This document shows, piece after piece, positions 8,476 to 18,289 of a stretch of 64,000 bases of DNA (position 1 is its first letter; each line of letters starts with the position of its first letter). The notes beneath the pieces are model-generated. The model was not told the origin of the DNA, did not search any database, and saw only the letters and a program-made list of their open reading frames with translations. A program made the position numbers and the translations under genes. Origin of the DNA: Nocardioides luteus (GTDB lineage Bacteria; Actinomycetota; Actinomycetes; Propionibacteriales; Nocardioidaceae); the NCBI RefSeq assembly GCF_014648595.1, contig NZ_BMRK01000001.1, positions 124,001-188,000 of the forward strand, given 5' to 3'.

Positions 8476-11180
8476 TGGAGTGGCTGAGCACGGCGGAGAT
8501 CCGCCGCCGTTTCACGGCGCATTTCGCCGAGAACACCGAGATCGGCGAGCACACGGTGGTGCCGTCGGCATCGCTCCTGCTCGACGACCCCAACCTGCTC
8601 TTCGTCAACGCAGGCATGGTGCCCTTCAAGCCGTTCTTCCTCGGCCAGGCGACCCCGCCCTACCAGCGGGCCACGAGCGTGCAGAAGTGCATCCGTACGC
8701 CCGACATCGAGGAGGTCGGCAAGACCACTCGTCACGGCACCTTCTTCGAGATGTGCGGCAACTTCTCCTTCGGTGACTACTTCAAGGAGGGCGCCATCAC
8801 GCTCGCCTGGGAGCTCATCACAAAGTCGGTCGCCGACGGCGGCTTCGGCTTCGACGAGTCGGTGCTCTACCCGTCGGTGCTCAACGGCGACGACGAGGCG
8901 GTCGCGCTCTGGAAGAAGATCACCGGTCTCCCCGACGACCGCATCGTCCGGCTCCCCCCGAGCGAGAACTACTGGTCGATGGGCGTGCCCGGTCCCGGTG
9001 GCCCCTGCTCGGAGATCCTGATCGACCGCGGCGGCGCCTACGGCAAGGACCGTGACTGGGAGGCGGGTGACCGCTACCTGGAGTTCTGGAACCTCGTCTT
9101 CATGCAGGACAACGTCGTCGAGGCGCGGTCCAAGTACGACGTGGACATCGACGGCGCGCTGCCGCAGAAGTCGATCGACACCGGCCTCGGCCTCGAGCGG
9201 GTTGCCTACCTGATGCAGGGCAAGAGCAACATGTATGAGACCGATGTCGTCTTCCCTGTCATCGAGAAGGCCCAGGAGCTCACCGGGAAGAAGTACGGCG
9301 CCGACTACGACGACGACGTCCGGTTCCGGGTCGTCGCCGACCACGTACGTTCCTCGCTGATGCTCATCGGCGACGGTGTGACGCCGGGCAACGAGGGCCG
9401 CGGCTACGTGCTCCGACGACTGATGCGCCGGGCGATCCGCAACATGCGTCTGCTGGGCTACGAGGACCCGGCGATGCCGGAGCTGCTGCCGATCTCTCGC
9501 GACAAGATGGGGGAGACCTACACCGAGCTCCACACCGGCTGGGACCGGATCAAGCGGGTCGCCGACTCCGAGGAGGAGGCCTTCCGCAAGACGCTCACCG
9601 CCGGCACCCAGATCTTCGACCTGGCCGCGACCGAGGTGAAGCAGAGCGGCTCGACCACCTTCACCGGCTCGAAGGCCTTCCAGCTCCATGACACCTACGG
9701 CTTCCCGATCGACCTGACCCTCGAGATGGCCGCCGAGGCGGGTCTCGAGGTCGACGAGGCGGGCTTCCGCGGTCTGATGACCGAGCAGCGCGAGCGGGCC
9801 AAGGCCGACGCCCGCGCCAAGAAGGGCCAGCACGCCGACCTGTCGGTCTACCGCGGCATCCTGGACTCCAACGGGCCGACCGACTGGCAGGCCTACACCA
9901 CCCTCGACACCGAGTCGAAGCCGCTCGCCCTGCTCAAGGAGGGCAAGCCGGTCGACGTGCTCGGTCCCGAGGAGATCGGTGAGATCGTCCTCGACCGCAC
10001 CCCGTTCTACGCCGAGTCCGGCGGCCAGTCCGCCGACGCGGGCATCATCGAGTTCGACGGTGGCCGGCTCGAGGTCGTCGACGTCCAGCGCCCGGTCAAG
10101 GGGCTCGTGGTCCACCAGGTCCGGGTCGTCGACGGCGAGTTCTCGACCAGCTCGGCTGCCGGCGGGCTGGTGCACGCCCAGGTCGACCCCGAGTGGCGGC
10201 TCGGCGCCCGACAGGCCCACTCCGGCACCCACGTGGTGCACGCCGCCCTGCGTGAGGTGCTCGGCCCGACCGCGCTGCAGTCGGGTTCGTTCAACCGCCC
10301 CGGCTACCTGCGTCTCGACTACGGCTGGACCAAGGGCCTGACCCCGGAGCAGATGCACGAGATCGAAGAGGTCTCCAACAACGCGCTCCGTGCCGACCTG
10401 CCGGTCTCCTGGGACTACATGACCCTGCCCGAGGCCAAGGAATGGGGCGCTATCGCGCTCTTCGGCGAGACCTACGACGACTCCAAGGTTCGCGTCGTCG
10501 AGATCGGCGGCCCCTGGTCGCGCGAGCTGTGCGGTGGCACCCACGTGGACCACTCCGCCCAGATCGGCACGATCGTGGTCACCTCGGAGGCCTCCGTCGG
10601 CTCCGGCAACCGGCGCATCGAGGCCTACACCGGTGTCGAGGGCTTCCAGTACCTCGCCCGCGAGCGCGACGTGGTCTCCGAGCTCAACCTGCTGCTCAAG
10701 ACCAAGTCCGACGACGTCGTCGGCCGGGTCTCCGACCTCATGGAGCGGCTCAAGGCTGCCGAGAAGGAGATCGCCCGGGCGCGCACGGCGCAGCTGCTCG
10801 CCTCCGGCGGGTCGATCGCGGCCTCCGCGGTCGACGTCAACGGCGTCCGGGTCGTCGCCCAGCGAGTGCCGGGTGTCGGCGGCGGCGATGCGCGCACGCT
10901 CGCCCAGGACGTACGCTCCCGGCTCGGTGACGCTCCGGCGGCCGTCGTCCTCGTCGGCGACGCCGACGGCAAGGTCGCGGTCGTGGCCGCGGTCAACCCC
11001 TCCGGCATCGCCAAGGGCGTCAAGGCCGGCGACCTGATCAAGGAGCTTGCGCCGATCGTCGGTGGCCGAGGCGGCGGCAAGCCCGACTTCGCCCAGGGCG
11101 GTGGCACCGAGGTCGGCAGGATCGACGAGGCGCTCGGCAAGGTGAGCTCTCTGGTCACCGGCGCGGTGGCCGGAGCCTGA
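8475..11180 (+). CDS. alaS: Alanyl-tRNA synthetase
   Basis: Charges tRNA-Ala and clears mischarged Ser/Gly. The 901-residue protein has the class II aminoacylation core from the N-terminus (RRFTAHFAENTEIGEHTVVP, motif 2 region FFEMCGNFSFGDYFKE, motif 3 GLGLERVAYL). The editing domain follows with its metal site (HSGTHVVH and CGGTH), then a C-terminal DHHA1-like domain (GGGKPDFAQGGG). All expected zinc ligands are present and the length is normal. It starts within the stop of the preceding gene and ends within the start of ruvX (TGATG). Confidence 0.98.
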   Translation: MEWLSTAEIRRRFTAHFAENTEIGEHTVVPSASLLLDDPNLLFVNAGMVPFKPFFLGQATPPYQRATSVQKCIRTPDIEEVGKTTRHGTFFEMCGNFSFGDYFKEGAITLAWELITKSVADGGFGFDESVLYPSVLNGDDEAVALWKKITGLPDDRIVRLPPSENYWSMGVPGPGGPCSEILIDRGGAYGKDRDWEAGDRYLEFWNLVFMQDNVVEARSKYDVDIDGALPQKSIDTGLGLERVAYLMQGKSNMYETDVVFPVIEKAQELTGKKYGADYDDDVRFRVVADHVRSSLMLIGDGVTPGNEGRGYVLRRLMRRAIRNMRLLGYEDPAMPELLPISRDKMGETYTELHTGWDRIKRVADSEEEAFRKTLTAGTQIFDLAATEVKQSGSTTFTGSKAFQLHDTYGFPIDLTLEMAAEAGLEVDEAGFRGLMTEQRERAKADARAKKGQHADLSVYRGILDSNGPTDWQAYTTLDTESKPLALLKEGKPVDVLGPEEIGEIVLDRTPFYAESGGQSADAGIIEFDGGRLEVVDVQRPVKGLVVHQVRVVDGEFSTSSAAGGLVHAQVDPEWRLGARQAHSGTHVVHAALREVLGPTALQSGSFNRPGYLRLDYGWTKGLTPEQMHEIEEVSNNALRADLPVSWDYMTLPEAKEWGAIALFGETYDDSKVRVVEIGGPWSRELCGGTHVDHSAQIGTIVVTSEASVGSGNRRIEAYTGVEGFQYLARERDVVSELNLLLKTKSDDVVGRVSDLMERLKAAEKEIARARTAQLLASGGSIAASAVDVNGVRVVAQRVPGVGGGDARTLAQDVRSRLGDAPAAVVLVGDADGKVAVVAAVNPSGIAKGVKAGDLIKELAPIVGGRGGGKPDFAQGGGTEVGRIDEALGKVSSLVTGAVAGA

Positions 11181-11650
11181 TGCGCACCGGCGTACGCCTC
11201 GGTCTCGATCCTGGCGACGCCCGGATCGGCGTGGCCAGGAGCGACCCCACGGGGTTCCTGGCCACGCCGCTCGAGACGGTCAAGAAGGGCCGTGGCGATC
11301 TCGCGCGCCTGCAGGCGATCGTCGCCGAGATCGCCGAGGAGTCGACGATGCTCGAGGTGGTCGTCGGGCTGCCCCGCTCCCTCAACGGAGGGGAGAACCC
11401 GGCGACTGCTAAGGTCCGGGACTTCGCCGCGTCGTTGGCGCAGCGAGTGGCTCCGGTCCCGGTTCGTCTCGTCGACGAGCGACTCACCACGGTGTCCGCG
11501 GAGGCTATGCTCCGAGACCGAGGCCGCAAAGGTCAGGACCGCCGCGCAGTGGTGGACATGGCCGCGGCGGTTGTGATCCTGCAACACGCCTTGGACAGTG
11601 AGCGCGCTTCGGGGGCCGCGCCTGGAGAGATCGTTGAGGTCGGTCAGTGA
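11180..11650 (+). CDS. ruvX: Putative pre-16S rRNA nuclease / Holliday junction resolvase YqgF (RuvX)
   Basis: RNase H-fold protein needed for 16S rRNA 5' end maturation and also described as a Holliday junction resolvase homologue. The 156-residue protein shows the first active-site strand LGLDPGDARIGVA, the middle motif VVGLPRSLNG, VDERLTT, and the terminal VDMAAAVVILQHAL with the last acidic residue. It overlaps alaS by one base and mltG by four (GTGA). The alaS-ruvX-mltG-aroE order is a standard actinobacterial cluster. Confidence 0.95.
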   Translation: MRTGVRLGLDPGDARIGVARSDPTGFLATPLETVKKGRGDLARLQAIVAEIAEESTMLEVVVGLPRSLNGGENPATAKVRDFAASLAQRVAPVPVRLVDERLTTVSAEAMLRDRGRKGQDRRAVVDMAAAVVILQHALDSERASGAAPGEIVEVGQ

Positions 11651-13152
11651 GTGATCGCTACTACCCGCAGGACCCCCGCGACCCGCGTCGACAAGGCCAG
11701 GGGGCCTACGGGCGTGACCCGCGCGGCGGCTATCCGCCGCGCCAGCAGAACCCACAGGGCCAGCCGGGCCAGCCGGGGCCGCAGGACCCGCGCGACCCGC
11801 GCAGAGCCCGAGGCTCGATGCCCCCGCAGCAGAGTCAGATGCCGCCCCAGCCGGGACAGCAGGCGCAGCCGGGCCGCCGCCCGGCGCCGCGTCCGCGGCC
11901 GGGTGCGGGCACGCCCCCGCCGGGCTATGGCCGTCAGGCGCCTCCGCAGGCTCCGGGCGGTTATGCCGGTCCTGCCTACCAGCAGCAGCCGAGCTTCTTC
12001 GAGAACGGCCCCACCGACCACGACCCGTACTTCGACGAGGAGCCGCCGAAGCGCAAGCGTCGCTTCGGTGGCTGCCTGGCCGTGCTCGTGGCGCTGGTCG
12101 TCGTCGCCGGCGGCTTCTACGTCGTCGGCGACCGGGCGATCGACTACGTCAAGGACATGGTCGCCCCGCCGGCCGACTACGAGGGCCCCGGGACCGAACC
12201 CGTCTCGTTCGAGGTGCAGCAGGGCGACTCGGTCTCCGCGGTCGGCCGCAACCTGAAGGAGCTCGGCGTCGTGAAGTCGGTCGATGCTTTCATCGACGCG
12301 GCCAACACCGAGGGCCTGACCGTCCAGGTCGGCTTCTACCCGCTGAAGAAGCAGATGAAGGCCGCCGACGCGGTCGAGGTCCTGGCCAACCCGGACAACA
12401 TCGACACGGTCAACGTCACCATCACCGAGGGGTCGCGGGCCAAGGCGATCTACAAGGTGCTCGCCGAGAAGACCAAGACCAAGCCGGCCGCGTTCAAGAA
12501 GGCCGCCAAGGACACCGAGGCGATCGGCCTGCCCGACTACGCCAAGGGCAACGTCGAGGGCTACCTCTTCCCGGCCACCTACGCCTTCCCGCCCGACGCC
12601 ACGCCGACCGAGATGCTGGCGATGATGGTCGACCGCTGGGAGCAGGCGCTCGGCGACAACGACATCGAGGCACAGGCGAAGAAGCTCAAGTGCGGTGACG
12701 GAAAGGCGTGCACGCCGGAGCAGATCATGACCGTGGCCTCTCTCGTGGAGGCTGAGGGCCGCGGCGACGACATGGCCAAGATCGCGCGAGTCATCTACAA
12801 CCGAGTAGAGAACCCTGGCACCGCGGGGCAGGCAGGTTTCCTACAGATCGATGCGACGGTCAACTATGCGCTCGGGAAGTCCGGAAGCACTGAGCTCGGT
12901 GGGGTGAACATCCAGTCTGTCGACTCGCCGTACAACACCTACACCAACAAGGGTCTGCCGCCTGGACCGATCGGAGCCCCGGGTGACGATGCGATCCAGG
13001 CCGCACTCAACCCGGCTGATGGCGGCTGGTACTACTACGTGACCGTCAACCTGAAGACAGGCGAGACGAAGTTCGCCAAGAACTATGACCAGTTTCTGAA
13101 GTTCAAGGCCGAGTACAAAGACTACTGCGCCACCGAATCGAAGAGCTGCTGA
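11647..13152 (+). CDS. mltG: Endolytic murein transglycosylase MltG (YceG-like)
   Basis: Cleaves nascent glycan strands and so sets peptidoglycan chain length. The first 138 residues are a proline-, glutamine- and arginine-rich cytoplasmic tail. One membrane helix follows (about 141-160), then an external LysM-like region and the catalytic domain. The catalytic Glu lies in SLVEAEGRGDDMAKIARVIY, with the substrate-groove motifs LQIDATVNYALG and YNTYTNKGLPPGPIG. Length is 501 residues, longer than in enterobacteria because of the tail, which is normal for actinobacteria. The start is GTG, overlapping ruvX by 4 bp. Confidence 0.95.
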   Translation: MSDRYYPQDPRDPRRQGQGAYGRDPRGGYPPRQQNPQGQPGQPGPQDPRDPRRARGSMPPQQSQMPPQPGQQAQPGRRPAPRPRPGAGTPPPGYGRQAPPQAPGGYAGPAYQQQPSFFENGPTDHDPYFDEEPPKRKRRFGGCLAVLVALVVVAGGFYVVGDRAIDYVKDMVAPPADYEGPGTEPVSFEVQQGDSVSAVGRNLKELGVVKSVDAFIDAANTEGLTVQVGFYPLKKQMKAADAVEVLANPDNIDTVNVTITEGSRAKAIYKVLAEKTKTKPAAFKKAAKDTEAIGLPDYAKGNVEGYLFPATYAFPPDATPTEMLAMMVDRWEQALGDNDIEAQAKKLKCGDGKACTPEQIMTVASLVEAEGRGDDMAKIARVIYNRVENPGTAGQAGFLQIDATVNYALGKSGSTELGGVNIQSVDSPYNTYTNKGLPPGPIGAPGDDAIQAALNPADGGWYYYVTVNLKTGETKFAKNYDQFLKFKAEYKDYCATESKSC

Positions 13153-13164
13153 GGAGAAGACTGC

Positions 13165-14007
13165 GTGAAGTGTGCTGTCCTGGGTGATCCGGTCGCCCAC
13201 TCGCTCTCCCCCGTCCTCCACCAGGCGGCGTACGCCGAGCTGGAGATGTCCGACTGGTCCTACACTTCGACGCGTGTCCAGGCCGGAGGACTCGCCTCCT
13301 ACGTCGAGAGCCTGGGTGGGGACTGGCCGCCGAGCCGGTGGCGGGGGCTGTCGGTGACGATGCCGCTCAAGCGCGAGGCGTACGAGCTGGCTCGGTCGGT
13401 CTCGCCGCGGGCGCGGCTGGTGGGGGCGGTCAACACGCTGGTGCGCTCCTCGCACGGCTGGGTGGGGGACAACACCGACCTGCCCGGCGCGGTCGCCGCG
13501 ATCCGGGAGCGGGCCGGTGACGACTTCTCCTGCGAGAACGGTGTCGTGCTCGGCGCGGGGGCGACAGCCGCCTCGACCGGTCTCGCTCTGGCCGAGCTGG
13601 GCGTCTCCCGGATCACGCTGCTGGCCCGGAACCCGGGCGCGGCGGGGGAGACCATCGACATGATCTCGCGCCACCGGAGCAAGCCGGTGGTCTCGGTGCT
13701 GCCGCTGGAGTCCGTCGTCGACGGTGCCGACGCGGTGGTCTCGACCATCCCCGCGAAGGCGCAGACCCCCGAGCTCGTCGACCGCTGGGCGTCCACGCCG
13801 CTGGTCTTCGACGTGGTCTACGACCCGTGGCCGTCCCCGCTCCTCGCGGTCGCGCCCGGGGTGGCCGTCAGCGGGCTCGACCTGCTCGTGCACCAGGCGG
13901 TGCTGCAGTTCGAGCTCTTCACCAGCCGTCCGGCGCCGCTCGCCGTCATGCGGGCAGCGGGGGAGAAGGCGCTGGGGATCGCGAAGCCGGAGCCGACGCC
14001 GGCATGA
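13165..14007 (+). CDS. aroE: Shikimate dehydrogenase
   Basis: NADPH-dependent reduction of 3-dehydroshikimate to shikimate. The 280-residue protein has the shikimate-binding SLSPVLHQAAY, the catalytic Lys in MPLKREAY, the Asp of NTDLPGA, and a nucleotide loop read as GAGATAAS where GAGG[AT]A is usual. The GTG start follows a GAGGAGA site 12 bp after mltG. It heads the aroE / peptidase / aroC-aroK-aroB run. Confidence 0.94.
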   Translation: MKCAVLGDPVAHSLSPVLHQAAYAELEMSDWSYTSTRVQAGGLASYVESLGGDWPPSRWRGLSVTMPLKREAYELARSVSPRARLVGAVNTLVRSSHGWVGDNTDLPGAVAAIRERAGDDFSCENGVVLGAGATAASTGLALAELGVSRITLLARNPGAAGETIDMISRHRSKPVVSVLPLESVVDGADAVVSTIPAKAQTPELVDRWASTPLVFDVVYDPWPSPLLAVAPGVAVSGLDLLVHQAVLQFELFTSRPAPLAVMRAAGEKALGIAKPEPTPA

Positions 14008-14014
14008 GCCGCGC

Positions 14015-14692
14015 ATGAGTGCTGGGGCGGTCGTGCTGGTGAGTGCGGCCGTCGCTGCACTCCTCGCGCTCGGCGTCCCTGCTCTGCTCCGTCGGCTTCC
14101 CGAGCCCGTCGACGACCCGCCCGAGGTCCCGTACGCGAACCTGGCGGACTGGCGTCCGCTGGTCCCGCTCGCGGTGGCGGTCTCCGCGAGCGTCGCCGCT
14201 CTGCTCGCCTGGCTGGTCGACCCGCCGCGCCTGCTGGTGGCGCTGACACCGCTCGTCCCGCTGTGCGTGCTGCTCGGCTACGTCGACTGGCGTGTCCAGC
14301 GGCTGCCGAAGGTGCCGATCCTGGTCGCGTCCGCGCTCGGGCTCGGCCTCCTCGGGATCGAGTGGCTCTGGACCCGGGACACGGCAGTGGCGATGGGCGC
14401 GCTCGCCGGGCTGCTGATCGCGCGGTCGGTGTTCTGGCTGCTGTGGCGGATCCTGCCGCACGCGATGGGCTTCGGAGACGTCCGGCTGGCGGCGCTGGTC
14501 GGGCTGGTCCTCGGCCGCCTCGGCTGGGACGGGCTGGCGTTCGGGCTCTGGGCCGGGCTGGCGGTCTTCGGCATCTGGGGCGTCGCGAGAGCGGTCGGCC
14601 GACGCTCGCGAGCAGCGATGCGCGAGCCCCTGGCGTACGGACCGTTCATGATCTGCGGGATGGTTCTCGGCGTCTTCGCCGTCTCGCTGTGA
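14015..14692 (+). CDS. Type IV prepilin peptidase-like membrane protease (A24 family)
   Basis: Integral membrane aspartic protease related to prepilin peptidases. The 225-residue protein has about six helices and no N-terminal zinc/methylase domain. The two catalytic aspartates can be placed in DWRVQRLP and in the GxGD motif GFGDVRL. The ATG start lies 7 bp after aroE. No pilin or secretion genes are near. Genes of this type often sit between aroE and aroC in actinobacteria, so position alone does not prove a role in pilus assembly. Confidence 0.88.
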   Translation: MSAGAVVLVSAAVAALLALGVPALLRRLPEPVDDPPEVPYANLADWRPLVPLAVAVSASVAALLAWLVDPPRLLVALTPLVPLCVLLGYVDWRVQRLPKVPILVASALGLGLLGIEWLWTRDTAVAMGALAGLLIARSVFWLLWRILPHAMGFGDVRLAALVGLVLGRLGWDGLAFGLWAGLAVFGIWGVARAVGRRSRAAMREPLAYGPFMICGMVLGVFAVSL

Positions 14693-14737
14693 GCCCGGAT
14701 GCACGGGGTTGCGCGAGGAGGATGAAAGACTGGAGCC

Positions 14738-15916
14738 ATGTTGCGTTGGCTCACTGCGGGCGAGTCCCACGGTCCGTCTCTGACGGCCGTGATGGAGGGT
14801 CTGCCCGCCCATGTCCGGATCACCTCTGACGACATCTCCGGTGCCCTTGCCCGGCGGCGCCTCGGCTATGGCCGCGGTGCCCGGATGAAGTTCGAGCAGG
14901 ACCAGGTGCGGATCACCGGAGGTGTGCGCCACGGTGAGAGCCAGGGCGGTCCGATCGCGATCGAGGTCGGCAACACCGAGTGGCCCAAGTGGGAGACGGT
15001 GATGTCCGCCGACCCGGTCGACGCCGAGGTGCTCGCCGGCCAGGCGCGCAACGCCCCGCTGACCCGGCCGCGTCCCGGTCACGCCGACCTGGTCGGCATG
15101 CAGAAGTACGACTTCGAGGACGCCCGCCCGATCCTCGAGCGCGCCTCCGCGCGCGAGACCGCGGCCCGCGTCTCGCTCGGGGCGGTCGCCTCCGCCTTCC
15201 TCGAGCAGGCGCTCGGCGTCCGGCTGGTCTCGCACGTCCTGGAGATCGGCGGCGTCCGTACGCCGAGCCACGACGTCCCCGCGCCCGAGGATGTCGCCCG
15301 GCTCGATGAGGACCCGGTGCGGGTGCTCGACCCGGACGGCTCCAAGCAGATGGTCGCCCGCATCGACGAGGCCCACAAGGACGGCGACACCCTCGGCGGC
15401 GTCGTCGAGGTCGTCGTCCACGGCTTGCCGCCGGGCCTCGGCTCCCACGTGCACTGGGACCGGCGTCTGGACGCGCGCCTGGCCGGTGCGCTGATGGGCA
15501 TCCAGGCGATCAAGGGCGTCGAGGTCGGCGACGGATTCGAGCTCGCCGCGACCCCCGGCTCCAAGGCCCACGACGAGATCGTTCCTTCCCCCGACGGCAT
15601 CCGTCGCGCCTCCGGTCGTTCCGGCGGCACCGAGGGTGGCATGTCGACCGGTGAGGTCCTGCGCGTGCGCGCGGCGATGAAGCCGATCGCCACCGTGCCC
15701 CGCGCGCTGCGCACCGTCGACGTGGCCACCGGTGAGGAGGCCGTGGCGCATCACCAGCGCTCCGACGTCTGTGCGGTGCCCGCAGCCGGTGTCGTCGCGG
15801 AGGCGATGGTCGCGCTCGTGCTGGCCGAGGCGGCGCTGGAGAAGTTCGGTGGCGACTCGGTCGCCGAGACGGCGCGCAACGCCAAGGCATACCTCGAGAA
15901 CCTGAGGTACGTGTGA
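14738..15916 (+). CDS. aroC: Chorismate synthase
   Basis: FMN-dependent conversion of EPSP to chorismate, the last step of the shikimate pathway. The 392-residue protein starts with the signature [19 protein letters not shown]. Also present are [29 protein letters not shown] (signature 2) and [15 protein letters not shown]. Length is normal. The stop overlaps the start of aroK (TGATG). Confidence 0.97.
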   Translation: MLRWLTAGESHGPSLTAVMEGLPAHVRITSDDISGALARRRLGYGRGARMKFEQDQVRITGGVRHGESQGGPIAIEVGNTEWPKWETVMSADPVDAEVLAGQARNAPLTRPRPGHADLVGMQKYDFEDARPILERASARETAARVSLGAVASAFLEQALGVRLVSHVLEIGGVRTPSHDVPAPEDVARLDEDPVRVLDPDGSKQMVARIDEAHKDGDTLGGVVEVVVHGLPPGLGSHVHWDRRLDARLAGALMGIQAIKGVEVGDGFELAATPGSKAHDEIVPSPDGIRRASGRSGGTEGGMSTGEVLRVRAAMKPIATVPRALRTVDVATGEEAVAHHQRSDVCAVPAAGVVAEAMVALVLAEAALEKFGGDSVAETARNAKAYLENLRYV

Positions 15917-16428
15917 TGCCGGCTGTCGTACTCGTCGGCCCGATGGGCGCCGGGAAGTCCACGGTCGGGGCGCTGCTCGCCTCCCGGCTCGGGCTCGCCC
16001 TGCGTGACACCGACGACGACATCGCGGCGGCTGCCGGCAAGAGCGTCCAGGACATCTTCGTCGACGAGGGCGAGGAGCACTTCCGCGCCGTCGAGGCCGA
16101 GGCCGTCGCTGCCGCGCTGGCCGAGCACGACGGGGTCGTCTCCCTCGGCGGCGGTGCCGTCCTGGCCGATCAGACCAGGATCCTGCTCAAGGAGCACACG
16201 GTCGTCTACCTGCGTGTCGGTGTCGCGGACGCCGTCAAGCGCGTCGGCCTCGGCTCCGGGCGACCCTTGCTCCTCGGCAACGTACGCGGCCGCATCAAGG
16301 CGCTGCTCGAAGAGCGTGCGCCGATCTACGAGTCGGTGGCCACTCTCACCGTCGACACCGACAGCCGCTCGGCCGACGACGTCGCTGCCGAGATCGCCAC
16401 CGCCCTGACCACCACGGAGCAGAAGTGA
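15916..16428 (+). CDS. aroK: Shikimate kinase
   Basis: Phosphorylates shikimate with ATP. The 170-residue protein has the P-loop GPMGAGKST at the N-terminus, the shikimate-binding Asp in RDTDDDI, the GGG loop (VSLGGGAV) and the lid region GSGRPLL. I chose the ATG, with GAGG 8 nt upstream, over the GTG three bases earlier. It overlaps aroB by 4 bp (GTGA). Confidence 0.95.
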   Translation: MPAVVLVGPMGAGKSTVGALLASRLGLALRDTDDDIAAAAGKSVQDIFVDEGEEHFRAVEAEAVAAALAEHDGVVSLGGGAVLADQTRILLKEHTVVYLRVGVADAVKRVGLGSGRPLLLGNVRGRIKALLEERAPIYESVATLTVDTDSRSADDVAAEIATALTTTEQK

Positions 16429-17522
16429 CTGAGATCGTCATCAGGGTCGAGAGCGCCGCGGCGTACGACGTCGTCATCGGCTCCGGCCTCGCAGGCCGAC
16501 TCCAAAAGCTTCTGGGCGACAGCGTCGAGCGGGTCGCGTTCCTCTACGCCGCCGAGCTCGCCGAACACGCCGAACCGCTCGTCGAGGAGCTGCTCCAGCA
16601 CTACGACGTCCTCGGTCTCGGTCTGCCCAGCGGCGAGGACCAGAAGACGGTTGCCGTCGCGGCCGACTGCTGGGAGGCGCTGGGGGAGAAGGGCTTCACC
16701 CGCTCCGACGCCGTCGTCACCTTCGGCGGCGGCGCGACCACAGACCTCGGCGGCTGGGTCGCGGCCGGATGGCTGCGCGGCGTACGCGTCGTGCACGTGC
16801 CCACCACGGTGCTCGCCATGGTCGACGCGGCGGTCGGCGGCAAGACCGGTGTCAACACCGGTGCCGGCAAGAACCTCGTCGGCGCGTTCCACGAGCCCGC
16901 CGGGGTGCTGTGCGACCTCGCGCTGCTGCAGACCCTGCCGCAGGCGGACCTGGTCGCCGGTCTCGGCGAGGTCGTCAAGTGCGGCTTCATCGCCGACCCG
17001 GAGATCCTCCGGCTGGTCGAGGAAGCCGATGAGATCACCGCCGACTCGCCGGTGCTCGCCGAGCTGGTCGAGCGAGCGATCCGCGTGAAGGCCGAGGTCG
17101 TCGCCGGCGACCTGAAGGAGACCGGCGGCAGCGACGGCCACCCCGGCCGCGAGACCCTCAACTACGGCCACACCCTCGCCCATGCTCTCGAGAAGCACTC
17201 CGGCTTCTCGATCCGCCACGGTGACGCGGTCGCCGTCGGCTGCGTCTACGCCGCCGAGCTCGCCCGTCTCGCCGGAGTCCTCTCCGACGACGTCGCCGCC
17301 CGCCACGCCCCGCTCTTCGCGAAGGTCGGCCTCCCGACCACCGTCAAGGAGCTCGGGGTCGAGGCCGGGTTCGACGACCTCATCGGCGCCATGCGCGTCG
17401 ACAAGAAGGCCCGCGGCTCCGTCCTCCGCTTCCTCGTCCTCCACGACCTCGCCGTCCCGCGGATCCTCACCGGGCCGGCCGAGGAGCAGCTGCGCGAGGC
17501 TTACGCAGCCGTGAGTGGCTGA
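16425..17522 (+). CDS. aroB: 3-dehydroquinate synthase
   Basis: NAD- and metal-dependent cyclisation of DAHP to 3-dehydroquinate. The 365-residue protein has the NAD loop FGGGATTDLGGW, the catalytic GGKTGVNTGAGKNL, and metal ligands in the Glu of GLGEVVKCGF, the His of NYGHTLAHALE and the His of IRHGDAVAVG. GTG start within the aroK stop. In many actinobacteria aroQ follows directly; here an accessory block of about 3.2 kb intervenes. Confidence 0.97.
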   Translation: MTEIVIRVESAAAYDVVIGSGLAGRLQKLLGDSVERVAFLYAAELAEHAEPLVEELLQHYDVLGLGLPSGEDQKTVAVAADCWEALGEKGFTRSDAVVTFGGGATTDLGGWVAAGWLRGVRVVHVPTTVLAMVDAAVGGKTGVNTGAGKNLVGAFHEPAGVLCDLALLQTLPQADLVAGLGEVVKCGFIADPEILRLVEEADEITADSPVLAELVERAIRVKAEVVAGDLKETGGSDGHPGRETLNYGHTLAHALEKHSGFSIRHGDAVAVGCVYAAELARLAGVLSDDVAARHAPLFAKVGLPTTVKELGVEAGFDDLIGAMRVDKKARGSVLRFLVLHDLAVPRILTGPAEEQLREAYAAVSG

Positions 17523-17627
17523 GGCCGCGACGGCACCACCAGAGCGGTATGACCCTGGGTTGTAGTGGCGAGAAGAGTTGGGGTGCGGGTGACCCCGTTC
17601 GTGCCGAACATCTGGGACAATGGATTC

Positions 17628-17933
17628 ATGAGCGCAACCCCCCGCCTGGACCACGCGGCGATTGCCCGTGCCTGTGAGCGGTTCGGCGTCGCACGGCTAC
17701 GTATCTTCGGGTCAGCGGTGTCCGGGAGGTTCGATCCTGACCGCAGCGACATGGACTTCTTCGTCGACTTCCTTCCGGAAGTGCAGGATCTGCTGGGTAA
17801 CTACCTAGCGCTCACCGACGAGCTCGAGCGCATCGTTGGCCGAAAGGTCGATCTGGTGATGACTGAAGCCGTAGAGAACCCTTACTTCGCTGCGCAGGCG
17901 TTCCAGAATGCTCAGGAAGTCTATGCAGCCTAG
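17628..17933 (+). CDS. mntA: MntA-type nucleotidyltransferase antitoxin
   Basis: Small 101-residue minimal nucleotidyltransferase. The active site is plain: GSAVSGRFDPDRSDMDF, a GS loop followed by an SDxD pair, with a third acidic residue likely in KVDLVM. In characterised HepT/MntA pairs this enzyme AMPylates a tyrosine of the HEPN toxin and blocks it. The ATG at 17628 fits the family N-terminus, and GACAAT 6 nt upstream could be a -10 of a leaderless message. The end overlaps the HEPN gene by 26 bp. It lies in an accessory block between aroB and aroQ. Confidence 0.88.
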   Translation: MSATPRLDHAAIARACERFGVARLRIFGSAVSGRFDPDRSDMDFFVDFLPEVQDLLGNYLALTDELERIVGRKVDLVMTEAVENPYFAAQAFQNAQEVYAA

Positions 17934-18279
17934 GGCAGCGGCGTTGCTCTGGGACCTTCTCACGGCAACGAAGCGAATCCAGGAGTTCGTCGCAGGCAAG
18001 ACCTGGGAGGAGTATGCAGCCGACGTCCTGCTTCGTTCTGGGGTCGAGCGGCAGTTCGAGATCGCAGGCGAGGCTATGAGCGTCCTCCGAAAGGAGGATC
18101 CGGACACCGCCGCGCGGGTGCCGGAGGTGCACAAGATCATCGGGATGCGCAATGTCCTGATCCATGGTTATGCGGAGATCAGCAACCTCACGGTTTGGCG
18201 GACGGCTACGGGCGACCTGCAATCGTTGGTCGAGGCAGTCGACGCTTTGTTGATCGAGGCTGGACCTCCAGCATCTTGA
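17908..18279 (+). CDS. hepT: HepT-type HEPN ribonuclease toxin
   Basis: HEPN-domain RNase, toxin partner of the preceding nucleotidyltransferase. The 123-residue, mostly helical protein carries the catalytic motif and the AMPylation target together as RNVLIHGY (R-x4-H-x-Y), near residue 78. All key residues are intact, so both toxin and antitoxin look functional. The start may be the ATG at 17908 or at 17923. The downstream flank is a decayed regulator, consistent with an insertion site. Confidence 0.88.
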   Translation: MLRKSMQPRAAALLWDLLTATKRIQEFVAGKTWEEYAADVLLRSGVERQFEIAGEAMSVLRKEDPDTAARVPEVHKIIGMRNVLIHGYAEISNLTVWRTATGDLQSLVEAVDALLIEAGPPAS

Positions 18280-18289
18280 TCGTTCGTCT

